From the NCBI RefSeq assembly GCF_000004075.3, contig NC_026659.2, positions 25,872,272 through 25,936,271 on the forward strand: a stretch of 64,000 bases of DNA, given 5' to 3'. Shown here in pieces: positions 13,535-24,510 of the stretch. Position 1 is the stretch's first letter. Each line of letters opens with the position of its first letter. The notes below the pieces were generated by a model that did not search any database, had not been told where the DNA came from, and was given only the letters and a program-made list of their open reading frames with translations. This DNA is from Cucumis sativus (lineage: Eukaryota > Streptophyta > Magnoliopsida > Cucurbitales > Cucurbitaceae). Made by a program: the position numbers and the translations under genes.

Positions 13535-15073
13535 AAACTTGAAATATATCCAAAAAATTATGATCAGAAAACAACTATTTTTGAATGAAATTCTGATCAA
13601 GTTTAAGAATCTTTCAATCTTTGGAGTTGAGAGAGCAACTGTGTATATTGTCATTTTCCTGCATGTGTTTTAGTTAAATGGGATCCTTCCTTTTGTTTTA
13701 TGAATATGTAACGCTATGATCGTTTCATATAAATTGTGTCGTCCTTCATCCGATCCCATGCATTATTCTCAATTTCATTTACTTTTTGATAATGATGGTG
13801 ATATAATAGCTCTCGTCATTTTTAGCTGATATAAAATATATATATATTGCAAGTGCTTTTAAGACAACTTGGATCAACCCCTAAGCTTAAACTAAAACCA
13901 CCGATGATCAGTAGAAATATTATAACAAATAAATTTACTTATAAAGGAAAAGAGAGTAATATAAAGAAAATCCAGTAAGTTTCCACTTTTGTTGGAAGCC
14001 ATATCTTTGGCTGCTGCTTTTTTGTATTCTAAAACTTTACCTTAAAAATGAGAGAGTTTTTTTTATGAAAGAGGATTAAAGCTGATAAAGAGTTATATAG
14101 TCAAAAGTATATTGTTTGACAATAGTACTTTGAATTAAAATTGAACATATATCAGTTATTATATATATGTTTCTGTTATTAAAAAATAATAAAAATAAAA
14201 CTACTTTTATGGTATTGTTAAACAGATTAAGAAAGAATGGTTGAATATAGGGTTATTCATAGAAGTTGAAAACATACCTCATGGTGTGAAATAATTTACG
14301 ATAAGATAGATATGTTGAAGGAATCATTTAATTAGTGTTAATTTAATTAAATAATGTGATCAACATGTCTTTAATTAGGATGTCATTCAAAATCTGTTGT
14401 ACATATGTATATTCTCCATAACTGCAACATTAATTTCTCATTAGCCTTTAATTTTAAATTATTGATTCTTTGCCTCTACAGAAACGAAAACTATTAGTTA
14501 TTGTCCAAAAAGAAAAAGAAAAAAAAGTATTAGGGCTTACACAAGCTTTACCAACTCTCGAGGGAATTCAATCCATATATTGGTGTTTGTATTAGGAACA
14601 TATATTTCTTTTTAAGTATCATCTCTTGTCTTCTACTGCCTATTTTGTTGTTTTGTTTGATTATATACATATCATAATCAATGTCCAATTTTATTTATTT
14701 CTAATTACTAAATAGTGGACAACAACCATATTTTCATAATAAATTTGTAAATTAACAATATCAAATTTTTATAAAGAAAAACTTTGTCACAGAAACCATT
14801 TCATTTTTTATAAGTAAAGAAGAGCATTCCTTAGTTAAAATGTATATAACAGAAATATATATTTTTTCCAAAAGTTTTTTATATTTAAAATAATTTTTAT
14901 TAAAAATTAATTTTTTCCTATTTATTATATTATATTCAATATAATTTAGATTATTCTCTTTCTCACCCTAAATTTTTTGTATTTAAATTGAATCTTGGCA
15001 TATAATTTCTCACAAGTAAACTCAAAGTTGTTGGAATTATTATGGCTATCAAACTCATTGATATTATTCAACA
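13535..15073. other. Intergenic spacer between WAT1 and the MLP copy
   Basis: The first 200 bases are probably the 3' UTR of the transporter. Beyond that I see only AT-rich DNA with short homopolymers and no coding frame. The last 30 bases before 15074 resemble the 5' flank of the intact MLP gene at 17237 (shared pattern AACTCA-TGAT-TTCAACAATGG), so the duplicated unit begins upstream of the start codon. Confidence 0.5.
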
Positions 15074-15431
15074 ATGGCTTCTAATGGAACGCTTAGCGTA
15101 GAGGTGAACTTGAAGTCCGTTGCAAACGAGTTTTGGAATTGCATAAAGGATTCAACAACCATCATCTTCCCCAAGGTCCTCTCCAAGTACTATAAAATTA
15201 AAGCATCGAAGTCCTCGAAGGCGACGAAAAGCAGTCGGTTCGATTAGCCATTCCTTTCACCTTATGGATATTCATGGATTAAGTTCTCGGATTAAAGAGA
15301 GGATCGATACAACGGAGTGTTCTGAAATACTACAAGAGTTTCAAGGGGCACATTGTTGTGAATCCTAAAGCAGATGGAAATGGGAGTTTAGTGAAATGGA
15401 GTTCTGAGTTTGAGAAGCCTAGTGAAGAGAT

Positions 15432-16029
15432 TATGAGGATAATAGTATATCAATCAATTGATCAACCAAATTCAGTAATATAACCTGCTAGCTTAAAAGA
15501 ATAGATAAACAAACCTAAGCTTTGAAACAACAAGATTATACGAAATAATCAATTTGTAACCCACTAGCTTAAAAGAATAGATAATAAACAAATATAAGCT
15601 TTCAAGCAATAAGAACGATGGTGATAAAATAAGTTTGAGAGAATTTAATGACACTCTCGGTTTATACTGGTTTTCATCCTACGTCTTTTCTGCTACTTGA
15701 TGTATGGTTCCACCAAAACAGTCTACAAGAGTTTTCTCTCTCACGAATCACTCTTAGGAAGCTAACAAAACTCTCAAGGGAAATGGAAAGAAAATTACAG
15801 AAGAACAAAAACTCACAAATTTTCTTCTTCTTCACCAAGAAAAGCTCTCGGCAATCTCAAACCCAACCACACATATCTTTTTCTAATTTTGCCAATTTAA
15901 AGAAGCCTTTCACCGCCCAAATCCATTTTCTATAATAGACCACCTCCAATTTAGCAAATCACATGCATGTTGGCTTATTGGTTAAGCAAACTTTAAAGTT
16001 AAAGAAAATGGGCTCCATATTTCTTAACA
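15432..16029 (-). mobile_element. Fossil solo LTR inserted in the MLP pseudogene
   Basis: A roughly 600-base block interrupts the MLP similarity exactly. Read on the minus strand it starts TGTTAAG and finishes near CCTCA, the TG...CA form of an LTR, and it is bounded by a direct repeat AGAGAT (15426-15431 and 16030-16035), which looks like the target-site duplication; two extra bases lie between the left repeat and the TG...CA border. It carries an imperfect 76-base internal tandem repeat. No gag or pol coding remains, so this is a lone LTR left by recombination. The family cannot be fixed from an LTR alone; a Ty1/copia-type origin is a guess. The matching target repeat suggests an insertion of moderate rather than great age. 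Confidence 0.7.
15482..15620. repeat. Imperfect 76-base tandem repeat within the LTR
   Basis: Two copies start at 15482 and 15558, each opening AACC-GCTAGCTTAAAAGAAT or its near equivalent and running through an AAGCTTT-rich segment. The second copy is diverged at its end. Short internal duplications of this kind are common in plant LTRs. Confidence 0.8.
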
Positions 16030-16130
16030 AGAGATGCCTGATCCTCACGTCATTAAGGACTATGTGGTGAACCATTTTTCTGAACTTAATGACTATGTTT
16101 TGCAACTGCAGAGCATAGATTTAAGAATAA

Positions 16131-16693
16131 CAATTGTATGTTGGTTCCTTTGTATGGTGTTTAATAATGCTCCGATCCCCTTGATATGATCATATGTATT
16201 GTATATGCTTCTTCTCCATTATCATATATCGATATAGATCAGTTTAATTTTGTCTCGTATATGCATTTTCAATTTTATTTGATGCCAATTTTTTCATCTT
16301 TTTCGTGCTGTATTTTATTTTTGTTTGATTATTATTACTTTTCTTTATTACAAGAGATCTTTGTGTTTCGGTTATATTAACCAGTCGAGTTTAAAAGCAC
16401 TATAAACGGTTGCATCATTATTAAGTTCATTCATTCACTAAATATTCATTCTTCATGTCTAATAATTGATTTGAAATAATTATAATTAATCACGGTAAGA
16501 ACTAATTTTTAAATGGAAATCAAAATACTAAGATCAAAATCAAAAGAAATAGTCCATAATGCAAGCTTAGATAGAACAAGATGAGGATTATTTAATTTAT
16601 ATTGCCAAGAAGAAGCAGATGAAGAGAATATTAAACACCAAAAACGCATACAAAGGAACCATATTATTCTCCATAGCCTTAATATGATTGGGT
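16131..16693. other. Spacer between convergent MLP copies
   Basis: This holds the 3' flanks of both MLP copies facing each other. AT-rich, no coding frame I can support. The part nearest 16693 is the 3' UTR of the intact gene. Confidence 0.5.
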
Positions 16694-17237
16694 CTATGCT
16701 TGCTGATGACAGTAGTCGTCGAGTTCCATGAAATTCTTCACCACAAAATCCTTTATGGCATGAGGATCAGGAATCTCCTCACTCGCCTTCTCGAACTCGC
16801 AGCTCCATTTCACTGAACTCCCATTTTCCTCTTCTTTAGGAATCACAGCAATGTGCCCCTTGAAACTCTTGTAGTACTTGAGAAGATCCCCTTCTATCAC
16901 GCTGTAAGAAACTGTCTTCTTTTCCTCGTCCACAGCCTCGATCCTCTCTTTCGACTCTTTAACTATTGGAGAACCTGATCCACAAATTCACAAACAAAAT
17001 GAGTGAAATCTTATGTATGAGAAGAAGAAAAAATTACTAAAGTTGTTTACCCTCAGAGTATGTAATGAGGCGAATGGAACCAACTGCTTTCCCGTCGCCT
17101 TCAAGGACTTCAATGCTTTTGTAGTCATGGGGGAAGGCCTTAGGGAAGATGATTGTTGAGTCCCTCATGTTCTTCCAGAACTTGTCTGCGACGGACTTCA
17201 CGTCCAACTCTACACTAAGCGTTCCATCAGAAGCCAT
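16694..17237 (-). CDS. Major latex protein-like (Bet v 1 family), MLP423-like
   Basis: Two exons on the minus strand, 17237-17051 and 16974-16694, with a 76-base GT-AG intron in phase 1, encode 155 residues. That is the family's usual size and gene structure. The Bet v 1/START-type fold binds small hydrophobic ligands in the cytosol; MLPs take part in defence, ABA and stress responses, but no reaction is established. Visible marks are the N-terminal MASDGTLSVELDVKSV strand, the Gly-rich loop EGDGKAVGS around residues 46-54, and the C-terminal helix starting near DPHAIKDFVVKNF. The closest relative I recall is Arabidopsis MLP423 (At1g24020), also 155 residues. A decayed second copy faces it tail to tail. 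The start is supported because the family begins at this Met and the duplicate keeps it. Confidence 0.95.
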
Positions 17238-18822
17238 TGTTGAAGATCAGTGAGTTGGAAAGAGTGAGGCACCCGTGAATATGTAGCAATGGTGAAGCAG
17301 GGAGCTTTAAATTGGGTAGGAGAAGTTCAACTGCCGCTTTAATGGCCGGTACCAAAGACAGAGGCTAACCACAAACTTCCCCTCCATATTTTGCAGCAGA
17401 CTTAATTATTGATTGACCCACGAACAAAAAAGAATAGAGGTGTTGATGATGGAGGCGACTTGGCATGCCTTATCTTTATTAAATCGAATCTCACGAAAGC
17501 CACCGACCCTAATAGTTCTCAAGGTCCAAGGTACATGTGTTGACCCAAACAATAGTCAATGTAAACGATTATGTTTTTCATCCTTGAAAATTTCTCACTT
17601 TTGAGTCATGATATTGAGATGTTCATCCTCTCCAACCTTACTATTAGCAGGGGTAGTTTTCAGCTAATCAACTATACACTCTCCTACTACTGAGGATCTT
17701 AAAATGGTATGCAGTTAGTTTAGAATACAAACCTTCTCATTGTCATATGATTCCGTCGGATTGTGAGTTACACATATAACAAGTTCTTGCAATGTACAAA
17801 CCCCATTTGGTGGACTACAGAAACAGAACTGCTTTATATTATTAACATATATCTCCTGTTCAAATTTAAAAGCTTGAGGATGAATAAGCCTAGTAACATG
17901 ACCATAAATCTTATTAGAGATTGACTATGAAGAGAGAAGCATCTTAATAGTTCAACAGACGTGAAAAAGCACAACGTTCTAATGAATCAAGTATTTAAAG
18001 AAATGCCCATAACAGTACAAGAGAAACAGTATTGCATAGTAGCCAATGAGGACTTCTGTTGGCAGCAACAAACACAACCAGACAAGCAACTTGGGATTGA
18101 GGATTGACAATGGCAAGGTTTTTCCAAGGGGTATTTTGCCTTGGTACTTGATAGTTGTGTGAGATAATCAGCTATAATTCCTGAGGCATTTACCTGAAAA
18201 GGCCCCTGTATATTATTGTCCAACAATAACATAGATAGCAATCCACATGCTAAATCATGTGACTTACTACACTTTTTGCTATTACTCTGTATCTATTGAA
18301 GGTGTATTCATGCTCAGTCTATGCTATCAAATCGGGCAACTCTTTGAGTTGCTCGTCTCAAACTTCAGCAAACTTCAGGGATGTGAAGCTTCAGACTAAG
18401 GGAGCGAGCTTGCACCTCAAAAATGCTGAGAAGAATAATTGTTTACTTCTAGAATCATTCATTCCAATGCTTCTTCACAGCTACTTACTTTACACTATCT
18501 CATTAAATAATTTTTAACTTTGATCAGCAACTTTCCAATAACATAAAGAGCTTACCGAACATAGTTATTGAAAGGATTGAATTCCAACTTTCACAAGTAT
18601 ACTTTCTTGACAAAAGATTATCAAGAAAGAAGTTGATTGAAAAGGATCTCGAAGTTATAGTCTGTAATCTACAAATATGTACAGAGTAATTTTACAAGCA
18701 AAATTCTTAGCTTCAAAGAGGAAAAAGGGGGGAAATTAGTAGAAGTGGCAGGGTAATAATAAGCCCATAATGTTATCTACCTCAGTAGAAAGTGCAGCAA
18801 GTTTTCTATACCATTCACAACT
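17238..18822. other. Spacer between MLP promoter and GNAT 3' end
   Basis: The first few hundred bases are the promoter and 5' UTR of the MLP gene (minus strand); a TTTAAA at about 17308-17313 could act as its TATA element. The right end probably contains the GNAT 3' UTR. An open frame on the minus strand at 17987-18241 (84 codons, Cys/Ser-rich) matches nothing I recognise and I do not call it a gene. Confidence 0.5.
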
Positions 18823-20164
18823 TCATCCTTCAAGAGAAATTGGTACATCTGATTCAGAAGGACTGCTCCTGGTCATGGCAGGAAGCTTCTTGCGCATCAA
18901 GTGCTTGCGCCTCTGCAGCATCAACAAGATTATTATGGTATCAGTCTGCACAACGCTATAGCCAGCTTTTGTATACATGTTGAAAGGAGCATTGTCAATC
19001 ATTCTACAATGCAGGTACACCTCCCTCGAGGTACTCATTTGTGAAATCAATTCCTCACCAGCCTTCAAAAGATGCCACCCAATACCCCTCCTGAAAATTC
19101 CACAACTTTAAACTCTTAGACTTTATCATGGACCTAAGTTCCACATTGACTAGGTAACAGAAATATTTATGGTATATAAGTAAAGACAAGAATCTTCAAC
19201 AGTATGAGACCTTTTGGATGAAACCTTCCACAAAACTGGAGTTATCCCTAAAGTTGACAATATCATACCGCTAACCAATATAATCCCCACATTCAAACTT
19301 CCAACTTTTTAACTGAGAATATAATGGCTAAACCAGTAGAACTATTATAAGATTGATCATGCTATTCAAATTCTAAATTCCTGATCATAAAGCTTCCTTT
19401 TCTGCATGATACAATCTAAGAGGCAAGCCTAGAGTTCAGAATGCTGAGGGTTGTAGCAAGTAATACATTAACAACTGTAGCTAGTTAAACCTGAACAAAT
19501 ATTACAGAACCTAATTGGTGAAGTAAACAAACCTCCGAAGCTCCTTTTGAACTGTCATGTTGCATATGTAAGGCGAATCCTTAGGAGGTGTGGGAGTGGG
19601 GGGCGATGCATTAGCACCTCTCTTATCAAAGCAAACCTCCACTGTGCCAGCCAACTGTTCAGCCTCTTCTTCATCTGCATCTTTGCGTTTATAAAATCCA
19701 ATAAGTGTGGCTGTGTGTGGCATCAGAGCCCTTCTTTCAATCAAATACTGTTTAACCAAAAACCTCAGCAAAGAAATATAGCTAGAAGGCCAGAACATTG
19801 ACTCTGCAAATGATTCAGCGAGTAACCCAACAGTGGCATCAAGTTCATCATCTCTCATAACCCGAACCCAAATAAACCCAGATTCCAATTCCTTAAAATA
19901 CCCAAAATCCCCAAGCAACTTGAGCTTCTCAAACTCATCGTTGGTCAGAAATCGACCAGTCCGAAGTGGGTCATCGAGAAGCGAAGAGTCCAATGTCGTG
20001 GGTGAGGAATGAAGGGGAGCTGATGAAGTTTTGAAGGATTGATTCTTGAGGAAAAGGGGAAATGGGTATGAAGAAATGGGAAGAGTTGGAAAAGTTCGAT
20101 GTTGTGGAAGAAGGCGATGGCGGTGTAGATCCAGAGGAGGCGAGAAGGAGAAGGCTATGGCCAT
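18823..20164 (-). CDS. Plastid-type GNAT N-acetyltransferase
   Basis: Two exons, 20164-19533 and 19090-18823, give 299 residues. The first 50 or so residues are rich in Ser, Pro and hydroxylated residues with few acids (MAIAFSFSPPLDLHRHR...), typical of a chloroplast transit peptide. The acetyl-CoA-binding motif A is built across the intron: R-R-R-G-I-G at about residues 210-215, matching Q/RxxGxG/A. The end (VYLHCRMIDNAPFNMYTKAGY) is the usual motif B with an alpha/beta finish, followed by a charged tail. Plant plastid GNATs acetylate protein N-termini and lysines; Arabidopsis GNAT5 (At1g24040) is my best match from memory, partly because it neighbours MLP423 and LSM12. Substrate is not readable. 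The read-through frame past 19533 is only intron. Confidence 0.93.
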
Positions 20165-20960
20165 AGAATGGAAAGCTCGGTAATTGCAGCTCCAGGGGAA
20201 TCGATAAGATCCGATTCTAGCGTCATCGATGATTATTAAACTTGGATTTGTCGATTAATACAATGAAGTCAAAACATTTTTAAACCATCGACCATTAAAA
20301 CAAAATTAATACATGGTTTGGTGAATTTTCGGAAATTTCTATTGGGTTTCTCAACGTTAATTTTAATATTACGCAAGTATTTCAATTCTAGATGATAAAG
20401 GAGGAGAAGATTTCGTTGGCAAATGATGAACATTGAGGAATGGCATCGTTGCAACTTTTTCATAAACTGAGATGGAGTACGAAATTTGAGAATTGTCATA
20501 TTCTTAATATTTAACTGTGGTTACTGAAATAAGCTTTTATTTGCATTTCACGATGAGAATGGTGATATCATATTGCCATGGAGGACCACCTCCTGTATTG
20601 TTGAGCTTGTTCAAGTCTTTACCATATTTAATATTATTCCAACAACTCCCCTCAGGTCCATATCTCTTCCTTCTAAATCCAGATTGGTTCCAATATCATT
20701 TGCAATCTCCTCGTGAAAATTGTAATCATTTTCGTCGATGCTCTTCGGAATATTCACTTGAGTGAGTCTACTCTTGACTTTCTATGGACAAATCATCAAT
20801 GTAACTCTGCTCCTCGTGCTTGCAAATTTAGATTTTCTACTGTATGAGTTGAAGATCGTCACCAGTAGGTGATTCTGCTCTTTTCCTTTATCCTTAAGCT
20901 TTTGTCTTTTATAAATTGTACAAAAGAAAATGATTAATCACATCAATCCTTCCAAAAATA

Positions 20961-20965
<5 letters not shown>

Positions 20966-20992
<27 letters not shown>
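20966..20992. repeat. AT dinucleotide microsatellite
   Basis: Uninterrupted AT run of about 27 bases. Confidence 0.93.
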
Positions 20993-21165
20993 ATAGAACT
21001 CAATATCGAAAATATTTATGTCATTTTATACAATTTTCTTATTTATATCTCAATATTTTGTTAATTTGTGATTTCTTAATATGATCAAATTTTTTATTGT
21101 TTTCAAAATAAGCACAATTTAATTGGCATAAATAATGTAATATTAAACTCAAGGTCAAAATATGA

Positions 21166-21190
21166 ATATATATATATATATATATATATA
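21166..21190. repeat. AT dinucleotide microsatellite
   Basis: Uninterrupted AT run of about 25 bases, 174 bases from the tract at 20966-20992. Confidence 0.93.
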
Positions 21191-21472
21191 ATTTTATTGT
21201 TTTTCACTTCTCATCAATTGGCTGTAGAAACTTGACTCAGTAACATTCAATGCTCTAACAATCACAGCTATGATTTCCAAATGTGCCATACAACCTTTAA
21301 TTCAATAAACTTAATTTATATGTATTATATTTTTTACTTCCTTATAAAATACATATATTTTCATTTTTAGTTACTATTCAATTTGAAAGAAGGAGTGGTT
21401 TATGGAAGGATTAATCTTATAATAGTATACGTTTAGAGAAAATGATTGTGATAGGTAATGTTATGGTAGTAC

Positions 21473-21745
21473 GTGTTTGGAGAGGAATTGAAGAAAGAGT
21501 GAGAATGATTGGGAAGGAAAAAAAAAAAAAAAAAGATAGAAATGAATGATTATGAAAAACATAATCTAGCTCCTCGTAGTGTTCTATTTATCCTCACAGT
21601 ACGAAGAGAAGAGTAAATTATATATAACCAATACTACATTAATTATTAAATGTCAACAACTAAAAGAAGCGTATAGTTTGTTATGCATATGGGAAAAATG
21701 AGGTGGGAGATATTTGAGTTTAAAAAGTGAATTACTTCCAAACAG
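21473..21745. mobile_element. Possible MITE-like element with imperfect ends
   Basis: The left end GTGTTTGGAGAGGAATT and the right end AATTACTTCCAAACA are imperfect inverted repeats of each other, about 270 bases apart, with no coding capacity between. GTTTGG ends are common in plant non-autonomous DNA transposons. I could not identify a clear target-site duplication, so this stays tentative. Confidence 0.25.
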
Positions 21746-22873
21746 TTATTTCTACTAAATATATATTATTGTTAGTACAAACAAAGAGATTAACTCTAAT
21801 AATACAAGAGTAATATTTATACTAAATAAAAGAGGTATTATTTGAGATTTCCTTCCTGAGAGATAATTTTCATTTAAACAAACAAATTCAATAACATAAA
21901 CGTTACATTATTAACACAAATTAAAACGGAAAGCAATTACAAAAAAAAAAATGCAACATTTTGAAGAAACAGCCAAGAATTATAGAAACAATTCAAGGAT
22001 ATGAAAATTCATTAAATGGAAAAAAAAATTATCCAAAAGAAATTAAAAAACCATAAATATTTTCCTAATTAGTTAACAATTGTACATCTCAAATAGTACA
22101 AGATGAAGCTGTCTTGCATTGCAAAAGACCTCCCTGCCCCCCACACATGAAGAAGAATCTCCTTCATTAAATTCCCCACCACAACCCAAAAGCAAAATTT
22201 TCAAAACTCCACAAACTTAAAAAGAAAATTCCTCCAATTTTGTATGAACAAAGAAAAAAAAATTATCTCATAAGAAAGTAAATAAAGACCATACTCTTGT
22301 GAGAGAAATGTCTTGACCAATTAAATGATAGTGAATTTGAATTTATTTGTATTCAACAGTTTCTATAAGTTTAGAATTTTCTAATAGACTTTTAAGTTTT
22401 CTTTTTTAAATTTGTAATGGTATTAAGATTCAACTAGTTCAATTTGGTTGGGCTAGAGATGTTAGACCCAACGACTTTATGTTAAATGAAAATTTTCATC
22501 TTCACTGTTTTTTCTCTCTTGAACGTATATGGAATAACTATAACTATAACTAAACAACTTTAAAATAAACTTTCTAACTCCAAGATATAACTTCAAACTT
22601 CATGATACCACCTCAAACACCATCAAGAGATTCATTAGACACAAAATTGTAGGTATTACAAATAAACAAAAATCTCAAACTTGGGTAACTAAACTTGTAA
22701 TTTAGGGGTTTTGTTTTTGTGACAAGTAGGGAGATTCAATTCAAATATCAAACCTTCCACCAACATCAAACAGGCCTAATTTGTATAGATGGGAAGGCAA
22801 CAAATATAAGAGTAAGTAAGTATGAACTATGAATTTAGGATGAATGTAATGAAGTTTAAGAATGAATGTACCC

Positions 22874-24352
22874 TCATAATCCTCTGTTTCTACTTGATTG
22901 TCTCTCCCAATTGTTCATAATTTCCAAAAGAATCTCATTCCAAGTATCGACAGGGCCAGGCAAACACCAATGAACACAATCATTCTGAATACGATCTCCA
23001 ACCCCATTGGCAAATGGAAATGGGTTCATGTAAGGACCAGGATGCCCATCGGGCCTCAACATCGATATCTTCGTCACATCCAAAGCTTCAATCCTCAGCC
23101 CCCCATTTTGTTTCGCTCTAGATTTTGCTTCTTCCACTTCCTCCATTTCAATCCCTCTTATTTCTGCATCCATACCCTCCAATTTCTTCTCAGTTTCCTC
23201 ATAAGGCTTCGTTTTCGGGCACGCCCCGGCCTTGTCCCAGTCCCCGTCGAAGTGCGAGGGGGAAAATGTTGCCAGAAATATGTTCAGTTCATCGCTGTTC
23301 GCCGGGTTTCTTCTGTCGATTACCGTCTGAAATGTCGTCCTCAATGCCTTTCTCAAAGCATCATAGAATCCAATCTCGGTGTGGTTTAAACCAGGGCAGT
23401 AATGACACCCCATAACTAATTCATCCCCTTCGTAATATACTGCTGGATGTAAATACCAATGGCCGATTGAGAATACAATCAAATGGAAATCATCTAAATC
23501 CACAGCCCATTTCTCATTCACACGATGTAAAAAAAGTTTGTTGTGATTAGGACCGGCGTTTGATTTTTCAATTCCGTCGACGAGAAACGGTGACCAGTAA
23601 ACAGAAAGAGTGAGATTATAAGATGGGAATTTCCATCGCCGGAATTTGTTGTCCTTACCGTCTCTGTAAACGAGATGGGGTTTGGAAACAGAGGATAAAA
23701 TACAGAGGAGGGATTCCACTTGGTTTCTAGCCATTGAATCCCCGATGAAGGCTATGTGTTTGTTAGTCATTAAGTGAAAAAATTTATTGGGGTCAAACCT
23801 TGAGAGAGAGCATTTGTGGGGCTTCCATCGCCAGTAAAGATAGCCCAAGTCTGTTCGACCATGAGCGATGCAATTTTGGGCAGCTTTGATTGTACCGCAG
23901 GTTGAACCATTGTATAAAGGTCCCAACTTGTCGGGGACCCATTTGCCGTCGGTGTAATCACATGGAGTTTCAGTAATGGCATTTACTTCTTCTGTAGAAA
24001 GAAAACAAATTTGCAGATTCTTTGTTAGTAAATGAACAACAAAAGACCTGAAATAATAGATTCATAAAAGAAGTAGTCCTCCTGCTGCTGTACCTTCAAG
24101 AACAGGAGAAGATGAAAAAGGAGGAGTCGACAAAGACGAAGAAACGACGATTTGGGGTGTCTGATGAATGGAATTTAGTGGAAGATGAATAGGATGAAAG
24201 TATAATCGGAAGAAAGCTAATGGAAGAAGGGCATAAATGAACCAAGGTAAAAGCTTTCTGATGAACAGAGTATGCCGCTGTTCCTTCAAGAGATTTGTAA
24301 TAAACCCCATTTTTACAAAAACCTTCCTTTCTTTTGATGTCTCCAACTTCAA
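22874..24352 (-). CDS. Trichome birefringence-like O-acetyltransferase (TBL23-26 type)
   Basis: Two exons, 24352-24094 and 23991-22874, give 458 residues; a second in-frame Met at 24308-24310 would give 444. A single N-terminal anchor (LLPWFIYALLPLAFFRLYF, residues about 34-52) places it as a Golgi type II membrane protein. The PMR5N start is CDYTDGKWV; the catalytic serine sits in FIGDSMARNQ (GDS near residues 170-172) and the partner in NDCVHWCLPG (D near 424, H near 427). These TBL enzymes move acetyl groups onto cell-wall polysaccharides. Segments such as LTLSVYWSPFLV, GCHYC and RPDGHPGPY resemble the TBL23-26 group, members of which acetylate mannan; I did not compare all TBLs, so the acceptor sugar is uncertain. 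Length and intron position are normal. Confidence 0.95.
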
Positions 24353-24497
24353 TGGCGGACAAAGACGAAAAAGCTCTCAGCTTTTCCTTTTCTTTTTTTG
24401 CTTCTCAAGTGTGGAGGACGATGGGGGTGATAGCTGAATTTGCAGACAAGGACCTGATTTACCAGTGGGTTTTTGCCTTTGGCCCAAAACTCGCTAA

Positions 24498-24510
24498 GAC
24501 GTCACACGTG
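24498..24510 (-). promoter_or_regulatory. Adjacent GACGTC and CACGTG elements 5' of TBL
   Basis: A palindromic GACGTC (24498-24503) is followed one base later by the G-box CACGTG (24505-24510), about 150 bases upstream of the TBL start codon. ACGT-core pairs like this are typical binding sites for plant bZIP factors and often act in ABA or light control. Function here is inferred. Confidence 0.45.

Larger units (their letters stand above)
15074..16130 (+). pseudogene. Decayed major-latex-protein copy, split by an LTR
   Basis: The frame opens as MASNGTLSVEVNLKSV, close to the intact MLP gene at 16694-17237, but meets a stop (TAG) at 15245-15247 after about 57 codons because the frame has slipped in the region that should read IEVLEGDGKAVGS. 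The following region keeps only pieces of exon 2 (KYYKSFKGHI-like near 15330, then WSSEFEKPSEEI) and lacks the DEEKKTVSYSVI part. The intron found in the intact gene is not recognisable at the equivalent place. Coding similarity stops at 15431 and resumes at 16036 with PDPHVIKDYVV, the gap being a solo LTR. Similarity to the other copy continues into the 3' UTR (shared TGGTTCCTTTGTATG). It is a dead duplicate; transcription is possible but no full protein. Confidence 0.9.
20165..22873. other. Intergenic spacer with AT tracts
   Basis: The left 150 bases are the GNAT promoter. Further right there are two AT microsatellites (20966-20992 and 21166-21190), a poly-A tract near 21520-21535, and a possible small inverted-repeat element at 21473-21745. 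The right 100 bases are likely the TBL 3' UTR. I see no coding gene. Confidence 0.5.

Noticed and set aside
15648-15935. 95-codon plus-strand open frame inside the LTR
   Set aside because: It lies wholly within the solo LTR and on the opposite strand to its likely orientation; no known domain.
17987-18241. 84-codon minus-strand frame, Cys/Ser-rich
   Set aside because: No family resemblance, placed in the probable 3' flank of the GNAT gene; most likely chance.
21970-21990. CAGCCAAGAAT resembling miR169
   Set aside because: The match ends after 11 bases and there is no foldback.
22898-23415. Long plus-strand open frames (163 and 96 codons) opposite the TBL gene
   Set aside because: They are antisense shadows of the conserved TBL exon; their proteins are Arg/Ser/Phe-rich and unrecognisable.
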